A stretch of DNA of 35,651 nucleotides from HGM12587 sp964602445 (GCA_964602445.1 CAZRQV010000021.1:1-35651); one strand, 5' to 3'. Counted from the first letter of the stretch, positions 1 through 7,226 are shown. The notes: generated by a model from the sequence alone, not told the origin. Program-made: numbers and translations.

Positions 1-129
1 CTTCGCGAAGCAGGCTCTCCTGCGAGTGATTAGAAGTACTTGGATTAGTTGGAGCCAACGACGCCCTGCGGAGCACAAATAGGGGCATGTGATGGTGCTT
101 ATAAAAATTAGTTGCAAAAAAGTATAAAA
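1..129. other. Non-coding left edge with inverted repeats
   Basis: No gene is supported here. The stretch holds several short symmetries. CTTCGCGAAG at 1-10 is nearly self-complementary. GGCTC (13-17) is matched by GAGCC (52-56), enclosing the palindrome AAGTACTT flanked by two direct copies of GATTAG. CTCCTGCGAG and CCTGCGGAG motifs recur nearby. It could be the edge of a small interspersed palindromic element or the 3' remains of a neighbouring gene. I do not recognise the family. Confidence 0.35.
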
Positions 130-386
130 TTATGTTCGAAAACGGGACACCGCCTCGCCGATGGATCCTTTCATTAGTATTGCCGATTTTTCAGGAAACT
201 CTTTGTCTTCCATCTGTTCCTGATGAACACAACGGTACACATTCATGACAAACGGACGATTTTCCCGTACCATTTCAAAGATTTGCAGAAATCCCTGCTG
301 CCAGTTATCGTAATCTTCGTTAAAGGCTTCTTTAAAAGCAGTTTCTTTAATGACTGCTCCAATGCCCGCTTGGTAAGCTGAGACAT
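130..386 (-). pseudogene. Broken TetR-family regulator (DhaS-like) remnant
   Basis: An ATG preceded by GGAGGGAAACTC opens a frame beginning MSQLTKRALEQSLKKLLLKK and continuing PLTKITI. This is the usual start of TetR regulators of the DhaS / dihydroxyacetone-kinase-activator type. The frame then shifts and stops after about 47 residues. In another frame the sequence resumes as YDNWQQGFLQIFEMVRENRP followed by FVMNVYRCVHQEQME, which resembles the C-terminal ligand domain of the same family. The rest of the helix-turn-helix (normally an IAEDCGI...RMTFYYHF-like stretch) is missing. After HQEQME the protein no longer matches the family and ends at TAA (130-132). I infer an out-of-frame internal deletion plus loss of the 3' end, so the product should not bind DNA. 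The family call rests on recalled consensus. Confidence 0.7.
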
Positions 387-413
387 GAGTTTCCCTCCTT
401 TTTCAGTCTTCCC

Positions 414-1121
414 TTATTCTGATGATTTCATATTTTTAAATTCAACTTTTACATCGTAAGACGAATCGATGGCTTTAATGACCGGTTCGTATACTTCCTG
501 AACCATCTGAAGTGCCACGTCATCTGCCAACTGTCCGTTTTCTACGGTGTCGAACTCTTTCTCTAACGCTGTCTTCAGTTCTTTTTCGATGGTATTGTAA
601 TCTTCTACCGTCATTTCAAGATCCCCTCTTGCAAACCATCCTTTTTCCACATCTCCGATACTTACTTTATCCGGATCGATTTCTATCGTTTCCAGGTAAG
701 CATGATCGATCTGAATGGTAATTATTTTATGTTCGTGATCTTCTATGACAGAATCCCTAGTCAGATGATCCAGATCAACGACAAAATATCCTTTTCCCGT
801 ATAACCAATCTTCTGTTTCTTTTCGAAAATCTTAAGATCGAACTTCTTCATAAATTTATCCGTCAGATCCACAGATACCTCTGCTTCCTGCGTACTGACG
901 ATCAATTTTCTGGTTTCTTCCGGTCTTCCAATAATAATTTCCGAAAAATCAACCTGTACTCCGCTATCCTCAAGAACAATACTGTCAAGATCGATCTGTT
1001 CGATTCCATCATCATACCCTTGGTTCAGATCTTCATTTTTATAAAAAAATCCCCAAAGCAACATGATGATGATCGCAAAAATCAAGAAAATGCAAATCAT
1101 CTTTACTGTTTTCTCTTTCAT
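414..1121 (-). CDS. DUF4230-family membrane-anchored protein
   Basis: A 235-residue protein. It has a short positively charged N-terminus and one hydrophobic segment (about residues 7-25, ICIFLIFAIIIMLLWGFFY). The acidic body has alternating beta-rich stretches (GKGYFVVDLD, KIITIQIDHAYLETIEID) and an amphipathic helix near the end. The layout resembles DUF4230, a family of unknown function widespread in gut Firmicutes and Bacteroidetes. The body is predicted to lie outside the membrane with an uncleaved anchor. Its ATG overlaps the stop of the upstream membrane-protein gene (ATGA, 1118-1121), so the two are probably translationally coupled. AAGGAAGAAG precedes the start. No catalytic motif is visible and no function should be assigned. 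Confidence 0.75.
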   Translation of the reverse strand: MKEKTVKMICIFLIFAIIIMLLWGFFYKNEDLNQGYDDGIEQIDLDSIVLEDSGVQVDFSEIIIGRPEETRKLIVSTQEAEVSVDLTDKFMKKFDLKIFEKKQKIGYTGKGYFVVDLDHLTRDSVIEDHEHKIITIQIDHAYLETIEIDPDKVSIGDVEKGWFARGDLEMTVEDYNTIEKELKTALEKEFDTVENGQLADDVALQMVQEVYEPVIKAIDSSYDVKVEFKNMKSSE

Positions 1122-1570
1122 GGTTCTTCTTCCTTTGATTCTGTAAGTTCTGTTGCTTCCGTAAGGTTTCCCTGTGTTTTAACCGGCATTTTCACCGGAA
1201 GATTCGGGATGGTAAGATGCAGTGAAAATAATTCTTTCAAAAACCATCGAAACAGCAATAAGATCAACATTGGTACAACAAATGTGGTAACCAGCATAAT
1301 CGCTACCGAATTCATACATTTCTTTACTACATTTTTGAAATACGTCAGCAGATCGGAAACATCCTGTATTGCCGTTTTAAATGCATTCGATAATTTTTCA
1401 AAAAATGTGGTATCTTGATTGGAAGAATCCATAACACCATTAATCTTATTTGCACCCTCTTCTGTTTCCCTGATCGTTTCATCCACATATGCCAGATAAT
1501 CAGCACATACACTTTCAGTCACATGGGTACTGATCGGAATGACCATAACAATGGAAAGACCTAAGATCAA
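1118..1570 (-). CDS. Small two-segment membrane protein, start uncertain
   Basis: About 150 residues. A first membrane segment (ILGLSIVMVIPIS) leads to an extracytoplasmic-looking region (about residues 15-85, with THVTESVCADYLAYVDET and an amphipathic helix). A second hydrophobic segment (AIMLVTTFVVPMLILLLFRW) leads to a basic C-terminal tail. I do not recognise a named family, but the arrangement resembles uncharacterised Lachnospiraceae membrane proteins found next to DUF4230 genes. The start is a problem: the only standard codon near the segment is TTG (1568-1570), without a convincing ribosome-binding site. The same frame is open upstream to 1642 and encodes SNIEEYRKKKGLSQEKLAAK, with AGGAAG ahead of an ATC codon at 1625-1627. 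Either initiation is at a rare codon or the original start has been lost. It is coupled to the DUF4230 gene by a 4-nt overlap. Confidence 0.55.
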   Translation of the reverse strand: MILGLSIVMVIPISTHVTESVCADYLAYVDETIRETEEGANKINGVMDSSNQDTTFFEKLSNAFKTAIQDVSDLLTYFKNVVKKCMNSVAIMLVTTFVVPMLILLLFRWFLKELFSLHLTIPNLPVKMPVKTQGNLTEATELTESKEEEP

Positions 1571-1654
1571 CAGCTTTGCTGCAAGTTTTTCCTGTGACAG
1601 TCCTTTCTTTTTCCGATATTCTTCGATGTTGCTTCCTAGATTTTATATCGTTTT

Positions 1655-2527
1655 CTAATTCCTGCTGTCTTTTTTTCGGATCACGCAGGAAGAAATCGCA
1701 CCTTTCGGACATACTTCTTTGCATTTTCCGCAGCGAATGCATTCTGCACTGTTCGGATTTTCATAAACTTTTACACCCATGTCACATTTTTTTGCACACA
1801 GTCCGCATTCCGTACATTTTTCCTGATCGATTTCGTAGTGATACAGAGAAAAACAATTGGCGATGCCATAAATAGCTCCCAAAGGACACAGATATTTACA
1901 AAACGGACGGTAGATCATCATTGACAAAATAAGAATCATTGCTAAAATCGTTACTTTCCATCCAAACAAAAATCCGATTGCTTTCTGAAGTCCCGGGTTC
2001 GAGGTTACTAACGGAATGCCGCCGAGCAATGTTCCTGATGGACAGATCAGCTTACAAAACCAAGGACTTCCATACCCACTCTCACCGACAAGTGTCAACG
2101 GTAAGAGCACTACAAATACTACTAGCACCACATATTTCAAATAACGTAAAAAACGATCCATTGGAACTTTTTTTATTTTTTTCACAAATGGAATTTTATG
2201 TAAAAGATCCTGCACCAATCCGAACGGGCAGAGCCATCCGCATACAAATCTTCCCATAACAGATCCAAAGATCATCAAAAAACCAATCACATAAAAAGAA
2301 AATTTATAATTTTTACTGCCTAAAACCGCCTGCAAAGAACCGATCGGGCAGGATCCCACCGCACCGGGGCAGGAATAACAATTCAATCCCGGAACACAGA
2401 TTCTTTTACTTTCTCCACGATAAATCTTTCCTTCCGTAAATCCCAGAAAATATCCGTTGGTAAGTGCAGTAAAAATCACCTGCACCCACAAACGGATCTG
2501 AATTTTTCGTTTTTTCCACCAACTCAT
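1655..2527 (-). CDS. NapH/CcoG-like membrane 4Fe-4S polyferredoxin
   Basis: A 290-residue integral membrane protein with several transmembrane helices. It carries cysteine clusters near the membrane (CVPGLNCYSCPGAVGSCPIG, CGWLCPFGL, CKLICPSG, CKYLCPLGA) and a C-terminal pair of ferredoxin motifs, CTECGLCAKKC and CIRCGKCKEVC, each completed by CD/CP. NapH/CcoG-type proteins pass electrons between cytoplasmic iron-sulfur clusters and membrane or extracytoplasmic thiols or quinones. The gene starts one base after the stop of the CXXC mini-protein gene, which follows a TlpA-like lipoprotein, so the three form an operon. I infer that it supplies reducing equivalents across the membrane to the CXXC protein and TlpA-like thioredoxin; the sequence does not prove direction or partner. 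Confidence 0.85.
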   Translation of the reverse strand: MSWWKKRKIQIRLWVQVIFTALTNGYFLGFTEGKIYRGESKRICVPGLNCYSCPGAVGSCPIGSLQAVLGSKNYKFSFYVIGFLMIFGSVMGRFVCGWLCPFGLVQDLLHKIPFVKKIKKVPMDRFLRYLKYVVLVVFVVLLPLTLVGESGYGSPWFCKLICPSGTLLGGIPLVTSNPGLQKAIGFLFGWKVTILAMILILSMMIYRPFCKYLCPLGAIYGIANCFSLYHYEIDQEKCTECGLCAKKCDMGVKVYENPNSAECIRCGKCKEVCPKGAISSCVIRKKDSRN

Positions 2528-2528
2528 A

Positions 2529-2675
2529 TTACCCGATTCCGATACATTCCAAACAGACCATATTGGACTTTTTCTCTACAGTAAGATGTTCCTCTCGATG
2601 AACTCCAATCACCAAAAAGAGAATTCCGGTCAGTAAAAGTATCATTCCGGAAATCACTCGATTTTTTCTGTTCAT
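2529..2675 (-). CDS. CD1871A-family CXXC mini membrane protein
   Basis: A 48-residue protein beginning MNRKNRVISGMILLLTGILF and ending NMVCLECIGIG. A basic N-terminus precedes one hydrophobic helix (residues 8-25), then a charged linker and a C-terminal C-x-x-C. By the positive-inside rule the CXXC end should face outside the cytoplasm. The length, single helix and terminal CXXC match the small family annotated as CD1871A-type CXXC proteins in Clostridia, which sit between TlpA-like and 4Fe-4S genes exactly as here. It lies 18 nt after the TlpA-like gene and ends one nucleotide before the polyferredoxin ATG. The likely role is a thiol relay between the two neighbours (inference). Easily missed because of its size. 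Confidence 0.82.
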   Translation of the reverse strand: MNRKNRVISGMILLLTGILFLVIGVHREEHLTVEKKSNMVCLECIGIG

Positions 2676-2693
2676 GAATCGTCAGCCCTTCCT

Positions 2694-3293
2694 TTATTCT
2701 GCTTCTGAAAGGTAAGATTCGATCACACCTTTCCAACCTTCATAATCATTGGATCCTTCGATTGTTTCCAGAATCGTTCCATTGGAATCTACTACATAAG
2801 TGGTTGGAAATACCATCATATTTAAAATAGTATCATCAGAAGCCAGTGTTCCGTCCACTTTGATCTGGGTATAGTCTGCTCCGGCCTGATTCAAAATTTC
2901 TTTGATCTGATTCATTTCATCCTCAGAAATTCCCATTCCCAAATCATTATAAAGACCGATCACTGCAGCTCCCTGATCTGCATACTCTTCATTTACCTTA
3001 TTTAATTCCGGCAGTTCATTCACACATGGAGTACAACCTACATTCCATGAATTTACCAACGTAATCTTTCGATCTGCAAAAATAGAAGAATCTATTGTAT
3101 TGCCATCCAGATCCGTTGTTTCCATCTGGGAAAATGTAGATCCTTCCATTGCTGTCTCTTCTGTCTCCTGCACATTTCCTGTCTGATTCTCTGCTGTGGA
3201 ATCCGGTGTTGCTGTCGGCTTTTCTCCGCATCCTGCCACCAGAATCGCACTTGCTAATAATAATGCTGTCATTGTTACTTGTTTATTTTTCAT
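2694..3293 (-). CDS. TlpA-like thioredoxin-fold lipoprotein
   Basis: A 199-residue protein. I chose the start at 3291-3293 because AAAGGAG lies just upstream and the product opens with a lipoprotein signal peptide (MKNKQVTMTALLLASAILVA followed by GC; lipidated Cys22). A Thr/Glu-rich linker leads to a thioredoxin/redoxin domain with NSWNVGCTPC (active-site Cys87 and Cys90) and a conserved cis-proline stretch near MVFPTTYVVDSNG. Longer in-frame extensions upstream lack a ribosome-binding site and would bury the signal peptide. TlpA/ResA proteins reduce disulfides outside the membrane. Here it heads an operon with a CXXC mini-protein and an NapH-like polyferredoxin, pointing to an iron-sulfur-fed extracytoplasmic thiol reduction path rather than the usual CcdA/DsbD route. 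Confidence 0.88.
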   Translation of the reverse strand: MKNKQVTMTALLLASAILVAGCGEKPTATPDSTAENQTGNVQETEETAMEGSTFSQMETTDLDGNTIDSSIFADRKITLVNSWNVGCTPCVNELPELNKVNEEYADQGAAVIGLYNDLGMGISEDEMNQIKEILNQAGADYTQIKVDGTLASDDTILNMMVFPTTYVVDSNGTILETIEGSNDYEGWKGVIESYLSEAE

Positions 3294-3366
3294 ATTTGTA
3301 AACTCCTTTGTTTTCTTATTTCCAGAATAACCGCTGTCTGTGAATATCCTGTGAAAAGATTTTTCG

Positions 3367-3408
3367 AAAAGACAGAAGTATTTCTTAAATATTTCTGAAT
3401 TTCTGCCT
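3367..3408 (-). terminator. Probable terminator after the YgjP-type peptidase gene
   Basis: Read on the minus strand, AGGCAGAA (3401-3408) pairs with TTCTGTCT (3370-3377), with one G-U pair, enclosing an A/T-rich loop that can form a further short stem. The hairpin is followed by TTTT. It lies 11 nt after the peptidase stop and about 75 nt before the TlpA-like start, so it plausibly separates the two units. The large loop lowers confidence. Confidence 0.45.
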
Positions 3409-3418
3409 TGAATGTATT

Positions 3419-3988
3419 TTATGGAAGGCGTCGCAGATAGATTCCTCCGTTTTCCTTCAGCCATTTCTGACATTTTTTGTATTCCGGAAATACTTTCTCA
3501 ATTTCCGCATAAAACCGCGGAGAATGATCCATATATTTTCTATGACACAATTCATGTACTACAATGCTGTCGATTACTTCATCCGGCATCAGCATTAATA
3601 AACAGTTAAAATTCAGATTTCCTTTGCTCGAACAGCTTCCCCAGCGAGTTTTCTGGTTTCGGATCGTAATCTTGCCATAATCAACACCGATCAAATCTGC
3701 ATAATATTTTACTTTCTTTGGTATTACCACCAATGCTTTTTCCGCCAATGCCCTGATTTCTTCCATGGTATAAGGTTCCATCTGTTCCATTTTTTGATTT
3801 CGTTCCTGAACAACCTGCCAATGTTTCTCAATCCATTCCCTCTTTTGGTAAATAAAAGCTGCAATTTCCTGACGGCTCATGCCATTTGGTGTTTTCACCA
3901 AGATCTCATTGTCTTTGATTTCAATGGCTATGGTCTTTCTCTTGCTTTGAATGATTCTGATTGGCAGGTCAGATATCGATATTCCCAT
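3419..3988 (-). CDS. YgjP-type M48-like zinc metallopeptidase
   Basis: A 189-residue protein. I chose the ATG at 3986-3988 (MGISISDLPIRIIQSKRKTI) because AAAGGA lies upstream at normal spacing and the family starts with this beta-rich segment; longer in-frame versions run into the upstream gene. The YgjP/DUF45 hallmarks are present: a KTRWGSCSSKGNLNFN block and a zinc-binding VVHELCHRKYMDHSPRFY motif (HExxH plus downstream residues). Family members are cytosolic zinc metallopeptidase-like proteins of poorly defined substrate. The start overlaps the 3' end of the alcohol dehydrogenase gene by 20 nt, suggesting co-transcription. A probable terminator follows the stop. Confidence 0.85.
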   Translation of the reverse strand: MGISISDLPIRIIQSKRKTIAIEIKDNEILVKTPNGMSRQEIAAFIYQKREWIEKHWQVVQERNQKMEQMEPYTMEEIRALAEKALVVIPKKVKYYADLIGVDYGKITIRNQKTRWGSCSSKGNLNFNCLLMLMPDEVIDSIVVHELCHRKYMDHSPRFYAEIEKVFPEYKKCQKWLKENGGIYLRRLP

Positions 3989-5057
3989 AAATTCCGTCCT
4001 TTCCGGTGGCTGAAATACCTGTTTCATTGATAATTGCAATCTTGCGAACCCCATCCAGCCGATTTTCAAAGATTTCATATGCTTCTTCAATCTGATCCAG
4101 AGAAAATCGATGTGTGATCAGCGGAGTCGTATCGATTTTTCCCTGTTTGATCAACTGCAGGATTTCCTCACAGTCACAGCCATCCACACCACCGGTTTTA
4201 AAGGTCAGATTCTTTCCGTACATTTCCGGCAGCGGAAGCGTCTGCGGTTCATCATAAAGTGCCACAACGGTCACAACGGCATTGGGACGGGCACATTTCC
4301 ATGCAAGTTCAAATGTATCTTTTGCTCCTGCTGCCTCGATCACCACATCTGCTCCGCCATGTTTGGTATGTTTCTTTACATAGGTTTCACACTCTTCCGG
4401 CAAGCAGATCTCTACTTCCGGATAATATTCCTTCACAAACTGTATTCTTTCCGGATCTTTTTCGCAGACAATAATTTTTTTCGGCTCTTTCAGCATGACA
4501 CAAAGCAATGTACAAATTCCCGTTGGGCCTGCACCGATGAGCAGAACGGTATCTTCTCTTGTAATTTCCGAAATTCTGGCTGCCCAAAAACCGGTGGCTA
4601 AAATATCTCCGGTAAACAGTGCCTGTTCCTCGGAAACACCTTCCGGAATCCGATTCAATCCCTGATCCGCATACGGTACACGGACATATTCTGCCTGTCC
4701 TCCGTCAATACGGCATCCCAATGCCCAGCCGCCGTTCGGATCTGTACAGTTGTTCACATATCCATTTTTACAGAAAAAACATTCTCCGCAAAAAGTTTCT
4801 ACATTTACCGTAACACGATCTCCGGCTTTTACCGAAGTAACTGCCACACCTGTACTTTCGACGATTCCGACCATTTCATGACCTACCGTAATTCCCGGCA
4901 CTGCTCTCGGCACCGAACCATGCTTAATGTGCAGATCACTGGTACAGATAGATGACATCGTCACCCTTACAATGGCATCTTTTTCGTCTAATAATTCCGG
5001 CTTTGGCTTCTCCAGCAGTGCAAATTTCCCATGTTCTATATAAGTTAATGCTTTCAT
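3969..5057 (-). CDS. Zinc-dependent medium-chain alcohol dehydrogenase
   Basis: A 362-residue MDR-superfamily enzyme. Catalytic zinc ligands are Cys38 (SSICTSDLH) and His60-Glu61 (GHEMVG). Structural zinc cysteines are 90, 93, 96 and 104 (FCGECFFCKNGYVNNC). The Rossmann fold shows LLIGAGPTGI. Such enzymes oxidise or reduce alcohols, polyols or threonine with NAD(P)+; the exact substrate cannot be read from sequence. I chose MKALTYIEHG as start because GGGGA lies eight bases ahead; a start five codons upstream is possible. A promoter-like TTGTAA-17-TATAGT lies just upstream. The gene probably also drives the YgjP-type peptidase gene that overlaps its end. Confidence 0.87.
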   Translation of the reverse strand: MKALTYIEHGKFALLEKPKPELLDEKDAIVRVTMSSICTSDLHIKHGSVPRAVPGITVGHEMVGIVESTGVAVTSVKAGDRVTVNVETFCGECFFCKNGYVNNCTDPNGGWALGCRIDGGQAEYVRVPYADQGLNRIPEGVSEEQALFTGDILATGFWAARISEITREDTVLLIGAGPTGICTLLCVMLKEPKKIIVCEKDPERIQFVKEYYPEVEICLPEECETYVKKHTKHGGADVVIEAAGAKDTFELAWKCARPNAVVTVVALYDEPQTLPLPEMYGKNLTFKTGGVDGCDCEEILQLIKQGKIDTTPLITHRFSLDQIEEAYEIFENRLDGVRKIAIINETGISATGKDGIYGNIDI

Positions 5058-5089
5058 ACTCCCATTCCCCATCTTTCTGTTCTGCTATC

Positions 5090-5118
5090 ACTATATCTTT
5101 TGCTGCTCATTTTTACAA
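5090..5118 (-). promoter_or_regulatory. SigmaA-type promoter for the alcohol dehydrogenase gene
   Basis: On the minus strand TTGTAA (5113-5118), a 17-nt spacer, then TATAGT (5090-5095). It lies 32 nt before the chosen start codon in otherwise non-coding sequence. Confidence 0.6.
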
Positions 5119-5177
5119 GCATTCCGGTTCCTATTTTACATTTTTCAGAAATGTGCGTCGCAAGGCGCACATAAAAC

Positions 5178-5213
5178 AAAAACATTTATCGAACAGTTCC
5201 GATAAATGTTTTT
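5178..5213 (-). terminator. Intrinsic terminator after lgt
   Basis: A perfect 14-bp inverted repeat: AAAAACATTTATCG (5178-5191), loop AACAGTTC, then its complement (5200-5213). The minus-strand hairpin ends in a T-rich run (TTTTTGTTTTATG). It begins 8 nt after the lgt stop. Two smaller hairpins (ATGTGCG/CGCACAT at 5151-5172 and ACATTT/AAATGT at 5139-5155) follow on the same strand before the next promoter. Confidence 0.85.
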
Positions 5214-5221
5214 GATCAGTT

Positions 5222-6082
5222 TTACTTATTCTTCTTTGCTTTTTTTTGTCCAGTGATAATCAGGAACATTCCTGTCACTGCCATAACTACTCCCAAAAGC
5301 TGTGATACCGGAAATCCGATTCCCGGCAAAAGCAGCTGATCTGTTCGAAGGGATTCAATCCAGAATCTTCCGATTCCGTACAGTGTCAAATACCATAACA
5401 CCAATTCTCCTTCGAATTTTTTACGGTCACGATACCAGTAAAGAAAGATCAATACTCCGCAGTTCCACAATCCTTCATACAAAAATGTAGGATGCACCTG
5501 TATAAATTCAATGCCATCGATCACCTGTACATGCTGCCACATTTTTTCGGTAATTTCTCCGGAACGTACTGAAGATACCGGAAGCTGCATTGCCAAAAGT
5601 CCGTTGGTATAATCTCCAAACGCTTCCCTGTTAAAGAAATTCCCCCAGCGGCCTACGATCTGACCTGCCACCAGTCCTACACAAGCAGTATCTGCCAGCT
5701 GTGTAAAACGCATCTTTTTCTTTTTGGTATAAACATATGCGGTAATAAAAGCACCGATCACTGCACCGTAAATTGCAATTCCGCCCTGACGCAAATTCAA
5801 AATGCTCAGCAGATCATTTTTATATACGTCCCATCGGAATGCTACATAGTAGATTCTGGCACCCACAAAAGAAAAGATTACCGCATACAATAAAAAGTCT
5901 AAATAATCTTCCGGATTCTGACCGGTACGCTTTGCCTCCCTTGCTGCAAGCACATACCCTGTCAGAATGGCAAGTGCCATTGTACATCCATAATATGCAA
6001 TTTCAAATCCAAACAGGTCAAAATTCTTTCCCACATGGTCAAGATAGATTCCCAGATTCGGAAAATTAATCTGCATGTCCAT
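5222..6082 (-). CDS. lgt: Prolipoprotein diacylglyceryl transferase
   Basis: A 286-residue, seven-helix membrane enzyme that transfers diacylglyceryl from phosphatidylglycerol to the lipobox cysteine of prelipoproteins, the first step of lipoprotein maturation. The family signature GRWGNFFNREAFG is present, with RQGGIAIYGAVIGA in the preceding helix region, YYGCTMALAI near the first helices and a basic C-terminus (KKAKKNK). It lies 15 nt downstream of ychF, presumably in the same transcript, and ends at a strong terminator. It would be needed to lipidate the TlpA-like lipoprotein encoded nearby. Length is normal for the family. Confidence 0.97.
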   Translation of the reverse strand: MDMQINFPNLGIYLDHVGKNFDLFGFEIAYYGCTMALAILTGYVLAAREAKRTGQNPEDYLDFLLYAVIFSFVGARIYYVAFRWDVYKNDLLSILNLRQGGIAIYGAVIGAFITAYVYTKKKKMRFTQLADTACVGLVAGQIVGRWGNFFNREAFGDYTNGLLAMQLPVSSVRSGEITEKMWQHVQVIDGIEFIQVHPTFLYEGLWNCGVLIFLYWYRDRKKFEGELVLWYLTLYGIGRFWIESLRTDQLLLPGIGFPVSQLLGVVMAVTGMFLIITGQKKAKKNK

Positions 6083-6097
6083 AATCAGCCCTCAACC

Positions 6098-7195
6098 TTA
6101 TACGTTAAAGCGGAACAGGATTACATCGCCGTCCCTTACTACATATTCTTTTCCTTCAATACGAACAAGCCCTTTATCTCTGGCACCTGCATAAGAACCG
6201 CAATCCAGCAGATCCTGATAATTTACAACTTCCGCTTTGATAAATCCACGTTCAAAGTCAGAATGGATCTTACCTGCTGCCTGTGGTGCTTTACAGCCGA
6301 TCGGAATCGTCCATGCACGTGTTTCATCTTCTCCTGCAGTCAGATAACTCTGCAGACCTAAAATATGATAGCTTGCTGCGATCAGTTTTTCCAGACCGGA
6401 TTCAGACAGTCCCAGATCTTCTAAAAATTCTGCTTTTTCTTCATCATCCAGTTCTGCAATTTCCTGTTCAATCTGCGCACAGATTACAAATACTTCGCTA
6501 TGTTCTTCTGCTGCTAATGCTCTTACTTTCTGCACATTTTCATTGTTTACTGCATCATCTGCCAGATCATCTTCTGCTACATTCGCTGCAAAAATAACCG
6601 GTTTCCATGTAAGAAGATTGTATTCTGCCATCCATGCTTCTTCATCTTCATTTTCTAATTCCATTGTTTTTGCAGGTTTGCTGTCTTCTAAGTGTGCCTT
6701 AATCTTTTCCTGGAATTCCAGTTCTTTTGCCGCTGTTTTATCATTTCTTGCTACTTTTACTGTTTTCGCAATACGACGTTCCAGAATTTCAAGATCGGAG
6801 AAGATCAGTTCCAGTTCGATTGTTTCGATATCACGGAGTGGATTGATATTTCCATCAACGTGAATTACGTTAGAATCTTCGAAACAACGAACTACATGAA
6901 CGATTGCATCTACTTCACGAATGTTTGCAAGGAACTGGTTTCCAAGTCCTTCCCCTTTGGAAGCACCTTTTACCAGACCTGCAATATCTACGAATTCAAT
7001 CACTGCCGGAGTTACTTTTTTCGAATTATAAAAATCTCCCAGTAATTTTAATCGTTTATCCGGAACTGCTACAACACCTACATTCGGGTCAATGGTACAG
7101 AACGGATAGTTTGCTGATTCTGCACCTGCTTTTGTTAAAGAGTTAAATAATGTACTCTTACCTACGTTTGGTAATCCTACGATACCTAATTTCAT
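6098..7195 (-). CDS. ychF: Redox-regulated ATPase / Obg-family GTPase YchF
   Basis: A 365-residue P-loop protein of the Obg family that prefers ATP and associates with ribosomes. It starts MKLGIVGLPNVGKSTLFNSL (G1), with DIAGLVKGASKGEG (G3/switch II), an altered G4 (FAANVAEDD, the NxxE type that allows ATP use), a central coiled coil (about residues 130-200) and a C-terminal TGS domain ending YVVRDGDVILFRFNV. The start at 7193-7195 has AAAGGAG upstream; a longer in-frame form is not supported. A clear promoter lies about 130 nt upstream, and lgt follows in the same unit. The leader holds a small integrase-like open frame. Confidence 0.97.
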   Translation of the reverse strand: MKLGIVGLPNVGKSTLFNSLTKAGAESANYPFCTIDPNVGVVAVPDKRLKLLGDFYNSKKVTPAVIEFVDIAGLVKGASKGEGLGNQFLANIREVDAIVHVVRCFEDSNVIHVDGNINPLRDIETIELELIFSDLEILERRIAKTVKVARNDKTAAKELEFQEKIKAHLEDSKPAKTMELENEDEEAWMAEYNLLTWKPVIFAANVAEDDLADDAVNNENVQKVRALAAEEHSEVFVICAQIEQEIAELDDEEKAEFLEDLGLSESGLEKLIAASYHILGLQSYLTAGEDETRAWTIPIGCKAPQAAGKIHSDFERGFIKAEVVNYQDLLDCGSYAGARDKGLVRIEGKEYVVRDGDVILFRFNV

Positions 7196-7226
7196 ATATC
7201 TATTCTCCTTTCGAAAAACCTTTATT

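Noticed and set aside
702..1418. Long plus-strand open frame opposite the DUF4230 and membrane protein genes
   Set aside because: No ribosome-binding site, no recognisable domain and a composition typical of antisense translation; the minus-strand genes explain it.
3294..3473. Longer version of the TlpA-like lipoprotein with 60 extra residues
   Set aside because: It buries the lipoprotein signal peptide and ignores the AAAGGAG site before MKNKQ.
4110..4601. Plus-strand open frame within the alcohol dehydrogenase gene
   Set aside because: Antisense to a clear MDR enzyme; rich in His, Cys and Phe, typical of shadow frames.
5139..5172. Small hairpins as a separate ncRNA gene
   Set aside because: They are short, lack a promoter of their own and lie directly after the lgt terminator.
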